Of a stretch of 10,483 nucleotides of DNA, positions 1-7,390 are shown piece after piece. Each line of letters starts with the position of its first letter. Position 1 is the stretch's first letter. Both the position numbers and the translations under genes were made by a program. This stretch comes from GCA-2708415 sp964351905 (GTDB lineage: Bacteria; Pseudomonadota; Alphaproteobacteria; Micavibrionales; Micavibrionaceae), in the NCBI GenBank assembly GCA_964351905.1, contig CAYGPG010000043.1:1-10483 (forward strand), written 5' to 3'. The notes beneath the pieces were generated by a model that saw only the letters and a list, made by a program, of their open reading frames with translations, searched no databases and was not told the DNA's origin.

Positions 1-982
1 ATGATTTCAATGGACGCTTATTCGTCCCTGTAATCACACGACCACGACGACCATTATCAAACAACGCATCAACAGATTCTTGCAACATACGTTTTTCGTT
101 ACGCACAATGATGTCAGGTGCTTTCAGCTCCATCAGACGCTTCAAACGGTTGTTACGGTTGATCACACGACGGTAAAGGTCGTTCAAATCAGATGTCGCA
201 AAACGACCACCATCAAGCGGCACCAACGGACGCAATTCTGGTGGAAGGACAGGAACACAATCCAAAATCATCCATTCAGGACGCGTACCAGAAGAGATAA
301 AAGCTTCCAATAACTTGATACGCTTAACAAGCTTCTTACGCTTGGCTTCTGATCCTGTTTCACGAAGATCTTCTTCGGCATCTGCCAAGGCTTCTTCTAA
401 GTTAATCGCTTGTAGGATTTCTTTAATCGCTTCGGCACCGATACCCGCACGGAACTGGTCTTCACCATATTCATCTTGGGCATCCATATATTCTTCTTCA
501 CTCAAAAGCTGCATCGGCTTCATCGGAGTCATACCGGGCTCGATCACGATATAAGCTTCGAAGTAGAGAACTTTTTCCAACGCTTTTAATGTCATATCGG
601 TCATCAAACCAATACGGCTCGGCAATGATTTTAAGAACCAAATATGGGCCACAGGAGAGGCAAGCTCAATGATACCCATGCGCTCACGACGGACTTTGGT
701 CAATGTGACTTCAACACCACATTTTTCACAAATAATCCCTTTATACTTCATGCGCTTATATTTACCGCAAAGACATTCATAATCTTTCACTGGGCCAAAG
801 ATACGCGCACAGAATAGACCATCTTTTTCTGGCTTAAAGGTACGATAGTTAATCGTCTCAGGTTTCTTAACTTCCCCGAAAGACCAACTCATAATTTGCT
901 CTGGCGAGGCCAAAGCAATACGGATGGAATCAAAGCTCTGTGGGCCTTGTGGGTTACCAAATAGGTTCATGAGTTCATTCAT
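1..982 (-). CDS. rpoC: RNA polymerase beta' subunit, N-terminal part (runs off window)
   Basis: Encodes the largest subunit of RNA polymerase, which with beta forms the active-centre cleft. The ATG at 982-980 opens a frame of 327 complete codons that is still open at the window edge, so only the N-terminal part is present. The translation matches the family: WSFGEVKKPETINYRTF near residue 33, then the zinc-binding Cys70, Cys72, Cys85 and Cys88, then RPEWMILDCVPVLPPELRPLV, DLNDLYRRVINRNNRLKRL and NGRRGRVITGTNKRPLKS at the edge. The active-site NADFDGD motif lies beyond the window. The Shine-Dalgarno is weak (GGTAGAG, about 5-6 bases before the ATG). Normally rpoC follows rpoB directly; here a 126-codon gene and a 53-base AT-rich spacer intervene. 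Identity is certain. Confidence 0.98.
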   Translation of the reverse strand, partial: MNELMNLFGNPQGPQSFDSIRIALASPEQIMSWSFGEVKKPETINYRTFKPEKDGLFCARIFGPVKDYECLCGKYKRMKYKGIICEKCGVEVTLTKVRRERMGIIELASPVAHIWFLKSLPSRIGLMTDMTLKALEKVLYFEAYIVIEPGMTPMKPMQLLSEEEYMDAQDEYGEDQFRAGIGAEAIKEILQAINLEEALADAEEDLRETGSEAKRKKLVKRIKLLEAFISSGTRPEWMILDCVPVLPPELRPLVPLDGGRFATSDLNDLYRRVINRNNRLKRLMELKAPDIIVRNEKRMLQESVDALFDNGRRGRVITGTNKRPLKS

Positions 983-1035
983 TTTTTCTCTACCTTTTTA
1001 TATTTAATCTTTAAATTCTGTTTTTAATAATTAAT

Positions 1036-1416
1036 TTAACTAAGTGCTTGCGCTTCAAATCTTGCCGTTGCAATCATCTGATTCAGCAGAGGCATCTTGT
1101 TTCTTCTGGGAATTCTAGCTCTATCAAATGCCCTATTTAACAATTTAATACTAATATCGATACTTCTCTCAATATTCCCATGATCTGTTTGGAACTCCTC
1201 ATAACCTGGCTCACTAGGTGCCTGATTTCTTGAATGATAATCCGCATTGAAGACAAAAAGATCATCAACAACACCAGCTTTTTTACCAAAAGCGTCGAAC
1301 AACCCTACATAACCAGAGTTAATTTCAAGAATAGATGCAAAATCTAGTTCTCGAGGCATAACTTGGTCAAGCCTTGCTTCTATAGATCGCGGATATTGTG
1401 ATTCAAACTTAGTCAT
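1036..1416 (-). CDS. Unrecognised 126-residue protein inserted between rpoB and rpoC
   Basis: I do not recognise this protein. The ATG lies three bases after the rpoB stop (TAA-ATT-ATG), so translation is probably coupled to rpoB; no strong Shine-Dalgarno is visible, only GGGT-like bases in the last rpoB codons. The product has no Cys or Trp, no signal peptide and no membrane segment. Its first two thirds mix acidic and aromatic residues (GYVGLFDAFGKK, DDLFVFNADYH). Its last third looks like a basic, helix-prone tail (SIDISIKLLNRAFDRARIPRRNK). All 11 arginine codons are AGA, AGG or CGA, whereas rpoB and rpoC use almost only CGT/CGC, so the gene looks recently acquired or weakly expressed. The uninterrupted frame, tight junction and position inside a highly transcribed operon support it being real. 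Function is unknown; an RNA-polymerase- or phage-related role would be speculation. Confidence 0.7.
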   Translation of the reverse strand: MTKFESQYPRSIEARLDQVMPRELDFASILEINSGYVGLFDAFGKKAGVVDDLFVFNADYHSRNQAPSEPGYEEFQTDHGNIERSIDISIKLLNRAFDRARIPRRNKMPLLNQMIATARFEAQALS

Positions 1417-1419
1417 AAT

Positions 1420-4400
1420 TTAATTGTTACCCGACTGCTTCATGTCAATGTTCAGGCCAAGGGCTTTAAGCTCTTTCGTTAGAACGTTGAAGCTTTCCGG
1501 TACGCCGATTTCGAAGGTGTCTTCACCGCGAACGATACTTTCATAAACTTTCGAACGACCTGCCACGTCATCTGACTTAATGGTCAGCATTTCTTGTAGC
1601 GTGTAGGCCGCGCCGTACGCTTGAAGTGCCCAACATTCCATCTCACCAAATCTTTGACCACCAAATTGAGCCTTACCACCCAATGGTTGTTGCGTCACAA
1701 GTGAGTATGGCCCGATAGAACGCGCATGGATCTTATCATCAACCAAGTGATGGAGTTTCAACATATAGATGATACCCACGGTCACTTTACGGTCAAATTT
1801 CTCGCCCGTACGACCATCAATCAAAGTCATCTGACCTGTTGTTTCCAAGCCAGCGCGTTCCAAAAGAACATCAATGTCTGCCTCAACCGCGCCATCAAAG
1901 ACAGGCGTTGCCATTGGCACACCTTTACGAAGGTTTCCAGCCATCTCAACAACTTCTTTGTCATCAAGAAGATCAACCTTGGCTTTCATTTCACTATCGC
2001 CATAGGCACCGTGCAATGTTTCTTTCAACGCTTTAATTTCAGCCGCGGCAGGTACTTTTTGATCTGCAAAGGCATCCAAAGCATCACCAATCTGACGACC
2101 CAAGTTAACAGACGCCCAACCCAGATGTGTTTCCAAAATCTGCCCCACGTTCATACGCGATGGAACACCCAACGGGTTTAATACGATATCAACAGGTGTA
2201 CCATCTTCGGTATACGGCATGTCTTCAACTGGCATGATACGGGATACAACCCCTTTGTTACCATGACGACCCGCCATTTTATCACCAGGTTGCATCTTGC
2301 GCTTGATCGCTACGAAGATTTTAACCATCTTCATCACGCCTGGCATCAGTTCGTCACCACGTTGAAGTTTTTCAACTTTGTTTTCAAAACGCTCCTTAAC
2401 ATCATCAACAGAATTATCGAATGTCTTAGACATGGCTTCGATTTCTTCCATTGTCTTTTCATCTTCGATAACAATCTGACGCCAGTGACCACGCTTGATC
2501 TCACCAAGATTGGCTTGAGTTAGCTTGTCACCTTTTTTCAGACCACCGTCTTTATAAGCTTTTGCCACTGTTTGACCCGCAAGCAATTCTTCCAAACGGC
2601 CATAGAAACCATCTTCCAAAATACGGCGCTCATCATCACGGTCTTTTGCCAAACGCTCAATTTCTGAACGCTCGATATCCATTGCACGCTCGTCTTTATC
2701 AATACCACGACGGTTGAAGACGCGAACATCAACAACCGTACCCACGGCACCTGATGGAAGACGCAATGATGTATCTTTTACATCGGCTGCTTTTTCACCA
2801 AAGATCGCACGAAGAAGTTTTTCTTCTGGTGTCATCGGGCTCTCGCCTTTTGGTGTCACCTTACCAACCAAAATGTCACCTGGACCAACTTCGGCACCTA
2901 TATGGACAATTCCTGATTCATCAAGGCTCTTTAACGCTTCCTCACCAACATTTGGAATATCACGTGTAATTTCTTCGGTACCCAATTTGGTATCACGCGC
3001 CATCACATCATATTCTTCAATATGGATAGAGGTATAAACATCATCCTTCACGATACGCTCAGAAAGAAGAATAGAATCCTCAAAGTTGTAACCATTCCAA
3101 GGCATGAACGCCACGAGCACGTTACGACCAAGGCCTAGCTCACCCATATCAGTCGAAGGTCCATCGGCAATGATGTCCCCTGCTTTGATTTGGTCGCCAA
3201 CTTTCACCAATGGTTTTTGTAAAATACAAGTTGATTGGTTCGAGCGTTGGAATTTCTTCATCTTATAGATATCAACAACCGCTTCAGACGCATCCAATTC
3301 TTCGGTTGCACGAATAACAATACGGTTGGCATCAATCTGAACCACAACACCTGAACGGCGCGCTGTTACAGCCGCGCCAGAGTCACGCGCAACAGTTGCC
3401 TCCATACCAGTTCCTACAAGTGGAGCCTCAGACACAAGCAACGGCACAGCCTGACGCATCATATTTGATCCCATCAAGGCACGGTTCGCATCATCGTTTT
3501 CGAGGAACGGAATAAGCGACGCCGCCACAGAAACCATCTGTTTTGGCGACACATCCATGAACTCAACCTGATCAGGTGTCGCCATGACGTTATCGCCACT
3601 CTTACGACAAGAAATAAGGTCATTCACAAATTGTGCTTTATCGCTCAATTCAGAGTTGGCCTGTGCCACCGTATATTTGGCTTCTTCCATCGCTGACATA
3701 TAAATAACTTCATCAGTCACTTTACCGTTTTCAACACGGCGGTAAGGCCCTTCGATGAAACCATATTTATTCACACGCGCAAATGTTGCGAGTGAGTTAA
3801 TCAAACCAATATTAGGTCCTTCAGGTGTTTCAATCGGACAGATACGACCATAATGTGTTGGGTGAACGTCACGCACTTCAAATCCAGCACGCTCACGCGT
3901 CAAACCACCTGGCCCAAGAGCTGATAAACGACGCTTATGCGTAATCTCAGACAATGGGTTTGTTTGATCCATAAATTGTGACAATTGTGATGAGCCAAAG
4001 AACTCACGCACCGCAGCAGCGGCAGGTTTTGCATTAATCAAATCATGCGGCATATAAGTGTCAATCTCAACAGAAGACATACGCTCACGAATAGCGCGCT
4101 CCATACGAAGCAGACCCACACGGATTTGGTTTTCCATCAATTCACCAACGGAACGCACACGACGGTTTCCAAGGTTATCAATGTCATCCACTTCCCCTTG
4201 ACCGTCTTTTAGACCGTGCAAATATTGAAGCATCGCGATGATGTCAGTTTTTGTTAATGTACGCACTTCATCTGGTGTTTCCAGATCAAGGCGTGTGTTC
4301 ATCTTATTACGACCCACATCAGAAAGATCATAACGCTCCGCATCGAAGAATAGAGAGTTAAAGAGAGCTTGCGCTGAATCCACTGTCGGTGGCTCACCCG

Positions 4401-5706
4401 GGCGCATCACACGGTAGATATCGATCAACGCTTCTTCACGTGTATCAGTTTTATCAACGCTCAATGTGTTACGGATGTAAGGCCCAACGCTGTTATGGTC
4501 GATTGAAAGGATCGGCAATGTCTTGATAGAAAAGCCATCTAATTCAGCCAAATCATCTTCTGTAATTTCATGACCGGCTTCGAAGTAAACCTGACCTGTT
4601 CCGCCATCAAAAATATCTTCAGCCAAGTAAGATCCAATAAGCTGCTCATCTTGAAGAAGAATATCTTTAAGACCACCTTCAACAAGCTTCTTGCCCTTAC
4701 GCGGTGTAATTTTCTCACCCGCTTCAACGGCTACTTTACCTGTTTTTGCATCAACAAGATCATGCGCCAATTTTACGCCGCGATAGCTGTCTGCATTAAA
4801 TGGTGTTTTCCAGCCCCCACCGTCTTTAGAGTCTGTTTTGTCATACGCAACAGTTTCATAGAAAGTAGATAGAATTTCTTCATTCGACATCCCCTGAATA
4901 CGCAATGGATCAGGTGTTTTGTCGTTTGCTTCACATTCCGCCAAATATTTTGTTGTCGCTTCCGAGCTTAACGCACGCATGAATGTTGTCACTGGCAACT
5001 TACGACGACGGTCAATACGCACATACATTAAGTCTTTGGCATCAAATTCAAAATCCAGCCATGAACCACGGTAAGGAATAACGCGTGTAGAGAATAAATA
5101 TTTACCAGAAACGTGTGTTTTACCGCCATCATGGTCAAAGAACACACCAGGGCTTCTGTGCATTTGCGAAACAATCACACGCTCCGTCCCGTTCACAACG
5201 AACGTTCCGTTATCTGTCATTAATGGCATATCCACCATGTAAACATCTTGTTCTTTAATGTCGCGGATAGAACGAAGACCCGTGTCCTCATCAACATCAA
5301 ATACAGACAGACGTAAAGTCACGCGCAATGGCGCAGAGAATGTCATGCCACGTTGCTGACATTCTTCAACATCGTATTTAGGCTGCTCAAGCTCGTAAGA
5401 AACGTAATCAATCTCGGCTTTATCAGAGAAATCTTTAATCGGGAAAACTTCAGTCAGCACTTTGTGCAGACCTTGCATCAAACGCTCACCCGCAGGGATA
5501 CCTTGTTGCAAGAATGCTTCATAAGAATCACGTTGAACTTCAATCAGGTTTGGCATTTGTGCCACTTCACGGATTTGACCGAAAGAACGACGAACACGTT
5601 TACGGCCTGTGTAAGAGTTAATATCGTTGGCAACGCCTGTGTGACCACGTGTCACATCAACCTTTGCACCGAGAACTTTACCTGATTTGTTTGCTTGTTT
5701 TGCCAT
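1420..5706 (-). CDS. rpoB: DNA-directed RNA polymerase beta subunit
   Basis: Second-largest RNA polymerase subunit, which forms the catalytic cleft with beta' and carries the rifampicin pocket. The 1428 residues are complete, slightly long for the family. Residues 31-43 (SYTGRKRVRRSFG) align with the E. coli N-terminus around residue 4, leaving a Lys-rich extension of about 27 residues. The rifampicin region is at 571-600 (GSSQLSQFMDQTNPLSEITHKRR); Asp580, His590 and Ser595 match E. coli Asp516, His526 and Ser531, the sensitive-type residues. GDKMAGRHGNKGVVS carries the active-site lysines Lys1143 and Lys1151. The C-terminal clamp segment GGQRFGEMECWALQAYGAAYTL is intact. The start has only a poor, distant Shine-Dalgarno (AAGGAA about 12 bases upstream). 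It lies 490 bases after rplL and three bases before the next gene. Confidence 0.99.
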   Translation of the reverse strand: MAKQANKSGKVLGAKVDVTRGHTGVANDINSYTGRKRVRRSFGQIREVAQMPNLIEVQRDSYEAFLQQGIPAGERLMQGLHKVLTEVFPIKDFSDKAEIDYVSYELEQPKYDVEECQQRGMTFSAPLRVTLRLSVFDVDEDTGLRSIRDIKEQDVYMVDMPLMTDNGTFVVNGTERVIVSQMHRSPGVFFDHDGGKTHVSGKYLFSTRVIPYRGSWLDFEFDAKDLMYVRIDRRRKLPVTTFMRALSSEATTKYLAECEANDKTPDPLRIQGMSNEEILSTFYETVAYDKTDSKDGGGWKTPFNADSYRGVKLAHDLVDAKTGKVAVEAGEKITPRKGKKLVEGGLKDILLQDEQLIGSYLAEDIFDGGTGQVYFEAGHEITEDDLAELDGFSIKTLPILSIDHNSVGPYIRNTLSVDKTDTREEALIDIYRVMRPGEPPTVDSAQALFNSLFFDAERYDLSDVGRNKMNTRLDLETPDEVRTLTKTDIIAMLQYLHGLKDGQGEVDDIDNLGNRRVRSVGELMENQIRVGLLRMERAIRERMSSVEIDTYMPHDLINAKPAAAAVREFFGSSQLSQFMDQTNPLSEITHKRRLSALGPGGLTRERAGFEVRDVHPTHYGRICPIETPEGPNIGLINSLATFARVNKYGFIEGPYRRVENGKVTDEVIYMSAMEEAKYTVAQANSELSDKAQFVNDLISCRKSGDNVMATPDQVEFMDVSPKQMVSVAASLIPFLENDDANRALMGSNMMRQAVPLLVSEAPLVGTGMEATVARDSGAAVTARRSGVVVQIDANRIVIRATEELDASEAVVDIYKMKKFQRSNQSTCILQKPLVKVGDQIKAGDIIADGPSTDMGELGLGRNVLVAFMPWNGYNFEDSILLSERIVKDDVYTSIHIEEYDVMARDTKLGTEEITRDIPNVGEEALKSLDESGIVHIGAEVGPGDILVGKVTPKGESPMTPEEKLLRAIFGEKAADVKDTSLRLPSGAVGTVVDVRVFNRRGIDKDERAMDIERSEIERLAKDRDDERRILEDGFYGRLEELLAGQTVAKAYKDGGLKKGDKLTQANLGEIKRGHWRQIVIEDEKTMEEIEAMSKTFDNSVDDVKERFENKVEKLQRGDELMPGVMKMVKIFVAIKRKMQPGDKMAGRHGNKGVVSRIMPVEDMPYTEDGTPVDIVLNPLGVPSRMNVGQILETHLGWASVNLGRQIGDALDAFADQKVPAAAEIKALKETLHGAYGDSEMKAKVDLLDDKEVVEMAGNLRKGVPMATPVFDGAVEADIDVLLERAGLETTGQMTLIDGRTGEKFDRKVTVGIIYMLKLHHLVDDKIHARSIGPYSLVTQQPLGGKAQFGGQRFGEMECWALQAYGAAYTLQEMLTIKSDDVAGRSKVYESIVRGEDTFEIGVPESFNVLTKELKALGLNIDMKQSGNN

Positions 5707-5736
5707 GGTGATCTTCTATTCCTTTTTCTCTTTTAT

Positions 5737-5777
5737 GCCTCAGGCGCCCTTAATAATTCAAAAGGGCCCGCTATGGC
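5737..5777 (+). repeat. Frame-A hairpin repeat, long variant (A8)
   Basis: Begins GCCTCAG and ends CTATGGC, like the 27-nt frame-A repeats (with TATGGC for TACGGC). The arms are longer and bulged (GCGCCCTT against AAGGGCCCGC) around a ten-base AT loop. It lies just upstream of the rpoB ribosome-binding region on the coding strand. Family membership is likely but looser than for the 27-nt copies. Confidence 0.6.
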
Positions 5778-5824
5778 CTCTATTATTTTTATTGAGCTTG
5801 CACCCAAAAATCTAATTTACCTCA

Positions 5825-5853
5825 GCGTCATCGCGCTTGCGCGCATGACGGCT
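5825..5853 (+). repeat. GC-rich hairpin repeat B1
   Basis: CGTCAT-C-GCGC, loop TTGC, GCGC-ATGACG forms a 10-bp stem with one bulged C. The 29 bases match 5965-5993 at 28 positions. It is preceded by ACCTCAG and followed by GGC, so it may be another stem inside the frame-A ends. On the plus strand it runs into a T-rich tract, but no plus-strand gene ends here. Confidence 0.75.
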
Positions 5854-5964
5854 AGTTTTTTAAAAAAGAGCAAATGAAAGCCTGTTTCAGTATCGCTTTC
5901 GTGCTGAGCTTTGCGCTGTATATATGTTTCCCTTAAAAAACCTCATAATTTCTTACTTGGCCTA

Positions 5965-5993
5965 GCGTCCTCGCGCTTGCGCGCATGACGGCT
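5965..5993 (+). repeat. GC-rich hairpin repeat B2
   Basis: Second copy of the 29-bp hairpin at 5825-5853, with the same orientation and one difference (C for A at 5970, which weakens one stem pair). It is preceded by GCCTAG, a shortened form of the frame-A end GCCTCAG. The copies lie 140 bases apart in direct orientation. Confidence 0.75.
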
Positions 5994-6013
5994 GTTTAAT
6001 AAGTAAAACGCAG

Positions 6014-6049
6014 TTAAAGGCGAACGAGCAATAATGCCCTCGCCTTTAA
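6014..6049 (-). promoter_or_regulatory. 10-bp inverted repeat in rplL-rpoB gap, possible attenuator or processing site
   Basis: TTAAAGGCGA at 6014-6023 and TCGCCTTTAA at 6040-6049 are perfect inverted repeats around a 16-base loop. In the minus-strand transcript the stem is followed by AACTGCGTTTTACTT, too poor a U-run for a strong terminator, so partial termination or RNase III cleavage is more plausible than full termination. Its place between rplL and rpoB fits such a role, by analogy with enterobacteria. Confidence 0.45.
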
Positions 6050-6109
6050 AATTTGTCTGTTAATTAACTGATATTAAAATCAATGTCTAGCCTTAATAAT
6101 AAATAATTT

Positions 6110-6176
6110 GTCATCCTGAATTTATTTCAGGATCTTTTTATATCCGCTCAAGATCCCGAAACAAGTTCGGGATGAC
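6110..6176. repeat. Frame-C double-hairpin repeat (C1)
   Basis: Reads GTCAT, hairpin (CCTGAA, 5-base loop, TTCAGG), ATCTT, a 13-base spacer, AAGAT, hairpin (CCCGAA, 5-base loop, TTCGGG), ATGAC. The halves are inverted copies of one 27-base unit. Their stems differ at one pair (T-A against C-G), a compensated change. Palindromes with GTCAT and ATCT ends are familiar in alphaproteobacterial genomes, from memory. It lies shortly after the rplL stop on the coding strand. Confidence 0.85.
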
Positions 6177-6196
6177 GAGAGAGTGACAATAGTTTA

Positions 6197-6571
6197 TTAT
6201 TTAAGTTCGACAGTCGCGCCAGCTTCTTCAAGCTTCTTCTTGATTTCCTCAGCTTCGTCCTTCTTAGCACCTTCTTTGATGTCTTTAGGAGCGCCTTCAA
6301 CCATGTCTTTCGCTTCTTTCAGACCAAGGCCTGTAATTGCGCGAACTTCTTTAATCACAGCGATTTTGTTACCACCAGCAGAGGCAAGAACAACAGTGAA
6401 CTCATCTTTCTCAGCAGCAGCTTCGCCACCCGCAGCAGCGGCAGCAACAGGAGCAGCAGCGGCAGCAGCAGTAACGCCCCACTTCTCTTCCAAAGCTTTT
6501 GAAAGCTCAGCAGCTTCCATCACAGTTAGTGCTGATAGGTCATCAACGATTTTTTCAATATTTGCAGCCAT
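6197..6571 (-). CDS. rplL: 50S ribosomal protein L7/L12
   Basis: The mobile stalk protein, present as multiple dimers on L10, that recruits and stimulates translational GTPases on the 50S subunit. It has 124 residues, a normal length. Residues 1-33 form the N-terminal dimerisation and L10-binding segment. Residues 34-53 are an Ala/Gly-rich flexible hinge (TAAAAAAPVAAAAAGG). Residues 55-124 are the globular C-terminal domain with the conserved factor-binding surface (KIAVIKEVRAITGLGLKEAKDMVE). The ATG at 6571 has a clear AAGGAG (6580-6585), eight bases upstream. It lies 129 bases after rplJ, the gap being mostly a double-hairpin repeat, and is cotranscribed with it. Identity is certain. Confidence 0.99.
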   Translation of the reverse strand: MAANIEKIVDDLSALTVMEAAELSKALEEKWGVTAAAAAAPVAAAAAGGEAAAEKDEFTVVLASAGGNKIAVIKEVRAITGLGLKEAKDMVEGAPKDIKEGAKKDEAEEIKKKLEEAGATVELK

Positions 6572-6625
6572 TTTGTTTTCTCCTTATTAAAATGAAACTA
6601 TTAAAATTAAAACTTTCTTTATTTC

Positions 6626-6689
6626 GTCATTACAAGGCTCGTCCTTGTAATCTTGTTAATAAGATTGCAGGAATAAATCCTGCAATGAC
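6626..6689. repeat. Frame-C double-hairpin repeat (C2) in rplJ-rplL gap
   Basis: Reads GTCAT, hairpin (TACAAGG, CTCGT, CCTTGTA), ATCTT, GTTAAT, AAGAT, hairpin (TGCAGGA, ATAAA, TCCTGCA), ATGAC. The four pentamer words are identical to those of the element at 6110-6176 and the loops are again five bases. The stems are unrelated in sequence yet perfectly paired. It fills half of the rplJ-rplL spacer and should fold in the message, where it could influence the relative output of L10 and L7/L12. Confidence 0.88.
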
Positions 6690-6700
6690 GTAACTGTTGC

Positions 6701-7216
6701 TTACGCTTTCTCTGCGTAGGCTTTCGTCACACCAACAAGTTGCTGTGCCGGAATTTGTGTAATCTGTGCAATCTTCTGCGCAGGGGCTTGGATCAAACCA
6801 ATAATCATCGAACGAAGCTCGTCCAGTGATGGAAGGCTCGCCAATTGCTTCACGCCATCAGCATCCAAAATCATGTCACCATAAACTCCACCAAGAATAA
6901 CAAGCTTGTCATTCCCCTTGGCAAAGTTATGCGCCACTTTTGCCGCAGCCACTGGATCTTGTGATGTCGCCATCCCAACAGGGCCTACGAACATATCTAA
7001 GATTTTCTCACCTGCGTTACCTTTGGCCGCAATTTTCGCCAAAGTGTTTTTAACAACTTTAAAGCCAACTTCGTTTTTACGCATTTCAAGACGTAAATCT
7101 GTAATTGATCTTGCGTCCAGACCTGTATTTTGCGTGAGAACGATAATTTCGCAATTATCCATACGCTCTTTCAGATCAGCAATTTCAGTTTCTTTACGCT
7201 CACGTGTCATCGCCAT
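6701..7216 (-). CDS. rplJ: 50S ribosomal protein L10
   Basis: Base of the ribosomal stalk: the N-terminal domain binds 23S rRNA and L11, and the C-terminal helix binds L7/L12 dimers. It has 171 residues, normal length. Typical segments are EIADLKERM near 11, the basic KVVKNTLAKIAA near 53-64, a central MFVGPVGMATS, and a C-terminal helical stretch IIGLIQAPAQKIAQ leading to the stalk-binding tail. The ATG at 7216 is chosen over the one two codons later because AAGGAG (7225-7230) is eight bases upstream. It heads an rplJL unit with its own promoter (7490-7517) and a leader of about 270 nt. In other bacteria L10-L7/L12 represses its own leader; that is likely here, but the binding site is not proven. 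Confidence 0.99.
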   Translation of the reverse strand: MAMTRERKETEIADLKERMDNCEIIVLTQNTGLDARSITDLRLEMRKNEVGFKVVKNTLAKIAAKGNAGEKILDMFVGPVGMATSQDPVAAAKVAHNFAKGNDKLVILGGVYGDMILDADGVKQLASLPSLDELRSMIIGLIQAPAQKIAQITQIPAQQLVGVTKAYAEKA

Positions 7217-7241
7217 GATGATATCTCCTTTAAAAACTTTT

Positions 7242-7268
7242 GCCTCAGACGGGCAAGCCCGTTACGGC
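7242..7268 (+). repeat. Frame-A hairpin repeat (A1)
   Basis: GCCTCAG, ACGGGC, AA, GCCCGT, TACGGC: a perfect 6-bp stem around an AA centre inside fixed ends. With the copy at 7295-7321 it forms an inverted pair 26 bases apart, just before the rplJ ribosome-binding site. Confidence 0.85.
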
Positions 7269-7294
7269 ATTAACAAAACTATTTTCTTTTTCAA

Positions 7295-7321
7295 GCCGTA
7301 GCGTGTTTACACGCCTGAGGC
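7295..7321 (-). repeat. Frame-A hairpin repeat (A2)
   Basis: On the minus strand: GCCTCAG, GCGTGT, AA, ACACGC, TACGGC. It is identical over 27 bases to the copy at 9597-9623 and inverted relative to 7242-7268. It directly follows the attenuator-like hairpin in the rplJ leader. Confidence 0.88.
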
Positions 7322-7326
7322 CTTTT

Positions 7327-7361
7327 AAAAAGCAAAAAGACGGTGTCTTTCGAAACCGTCT
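7327..7361 (-). terminator. Terminator-like hairpin in the rplJ leader (attenuator candidate)
   Basis: In the minus-strand transcript AGACGGT and ACCGTCT pair (7 bp, 10-base loop) and are followed by TTTTTGCTTTTT. It lies about 120 bases downstream of the predicted transcription start and 110 bases before rplJ, so it would end transcription inside the leader unless prevented. That makes it a candidate attenuator for rplJL. It cannot be the terminator of the exported-protein gene, which has a better one at 7590-7613. Confidence 0.6.
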
Positions 7362-7390
7362 ATCCAAAACATTAACTAGGTTAAATAACG

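Larger units (their letters stand above)
5707..6196. other. 490-bp rplL-rpoB intergenic region, rich in hairpin repeats
   Basis: No gene is visible here. In transcription order it holds a double-hairpin repeat (6110-6176), a 10-bp inverted repeat (6014-6049), two near-identical 29-bp hairpins (5965-5993, 5825-5853) and a long variant of the 27-nt repeat (5737-5777). I found no convincing sigma70 promoter for rpoB; the best TATA-like stretch (5918-5925) lacks a matching -35. In E. coli the equivalent gap holds a partial terminator and an RNase III site that set the ratio of L7/L12 to polymerase, so one of these hairpins may do the same. That is inference by analogy. Confidence 0.6.

Noticed and set aside
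80..554. Plus-strand open frames at the start of the window
   Set aside because: The minus strand here is clearly rpoC, conserved to the window edge.
1726..2523. Plus-strand open frames opposite rpoB (and similar ones at 4570-4872, 5353-5685, 8383-8883)
   Set aside because: They lie wholly antisense to strongly conserved genes, lack ribosome-binding sites and show no recognisable protein features; they are frame shadows.
5825..5866. Plus-strand terminator: GC-rich hairpin followed by a T-run
   Set aside because: No plus-strand gene ends nearby, and the hairpin has a near-identical copy at 5965 without a comparable T-run, so it is a repeat element.
5852..5871. T6A6 palindrome with GCT/AGC flanks
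   Set aside because: Short, AT-only core; common by chance in AT-rich spacer DNA.
5900..5960. Dedicated rpoB promoter around the TATATA at 5918-5925
   Set aside because: The only -35 candidate (TTATGA) matches poorly; the evidence is too weak for a call.
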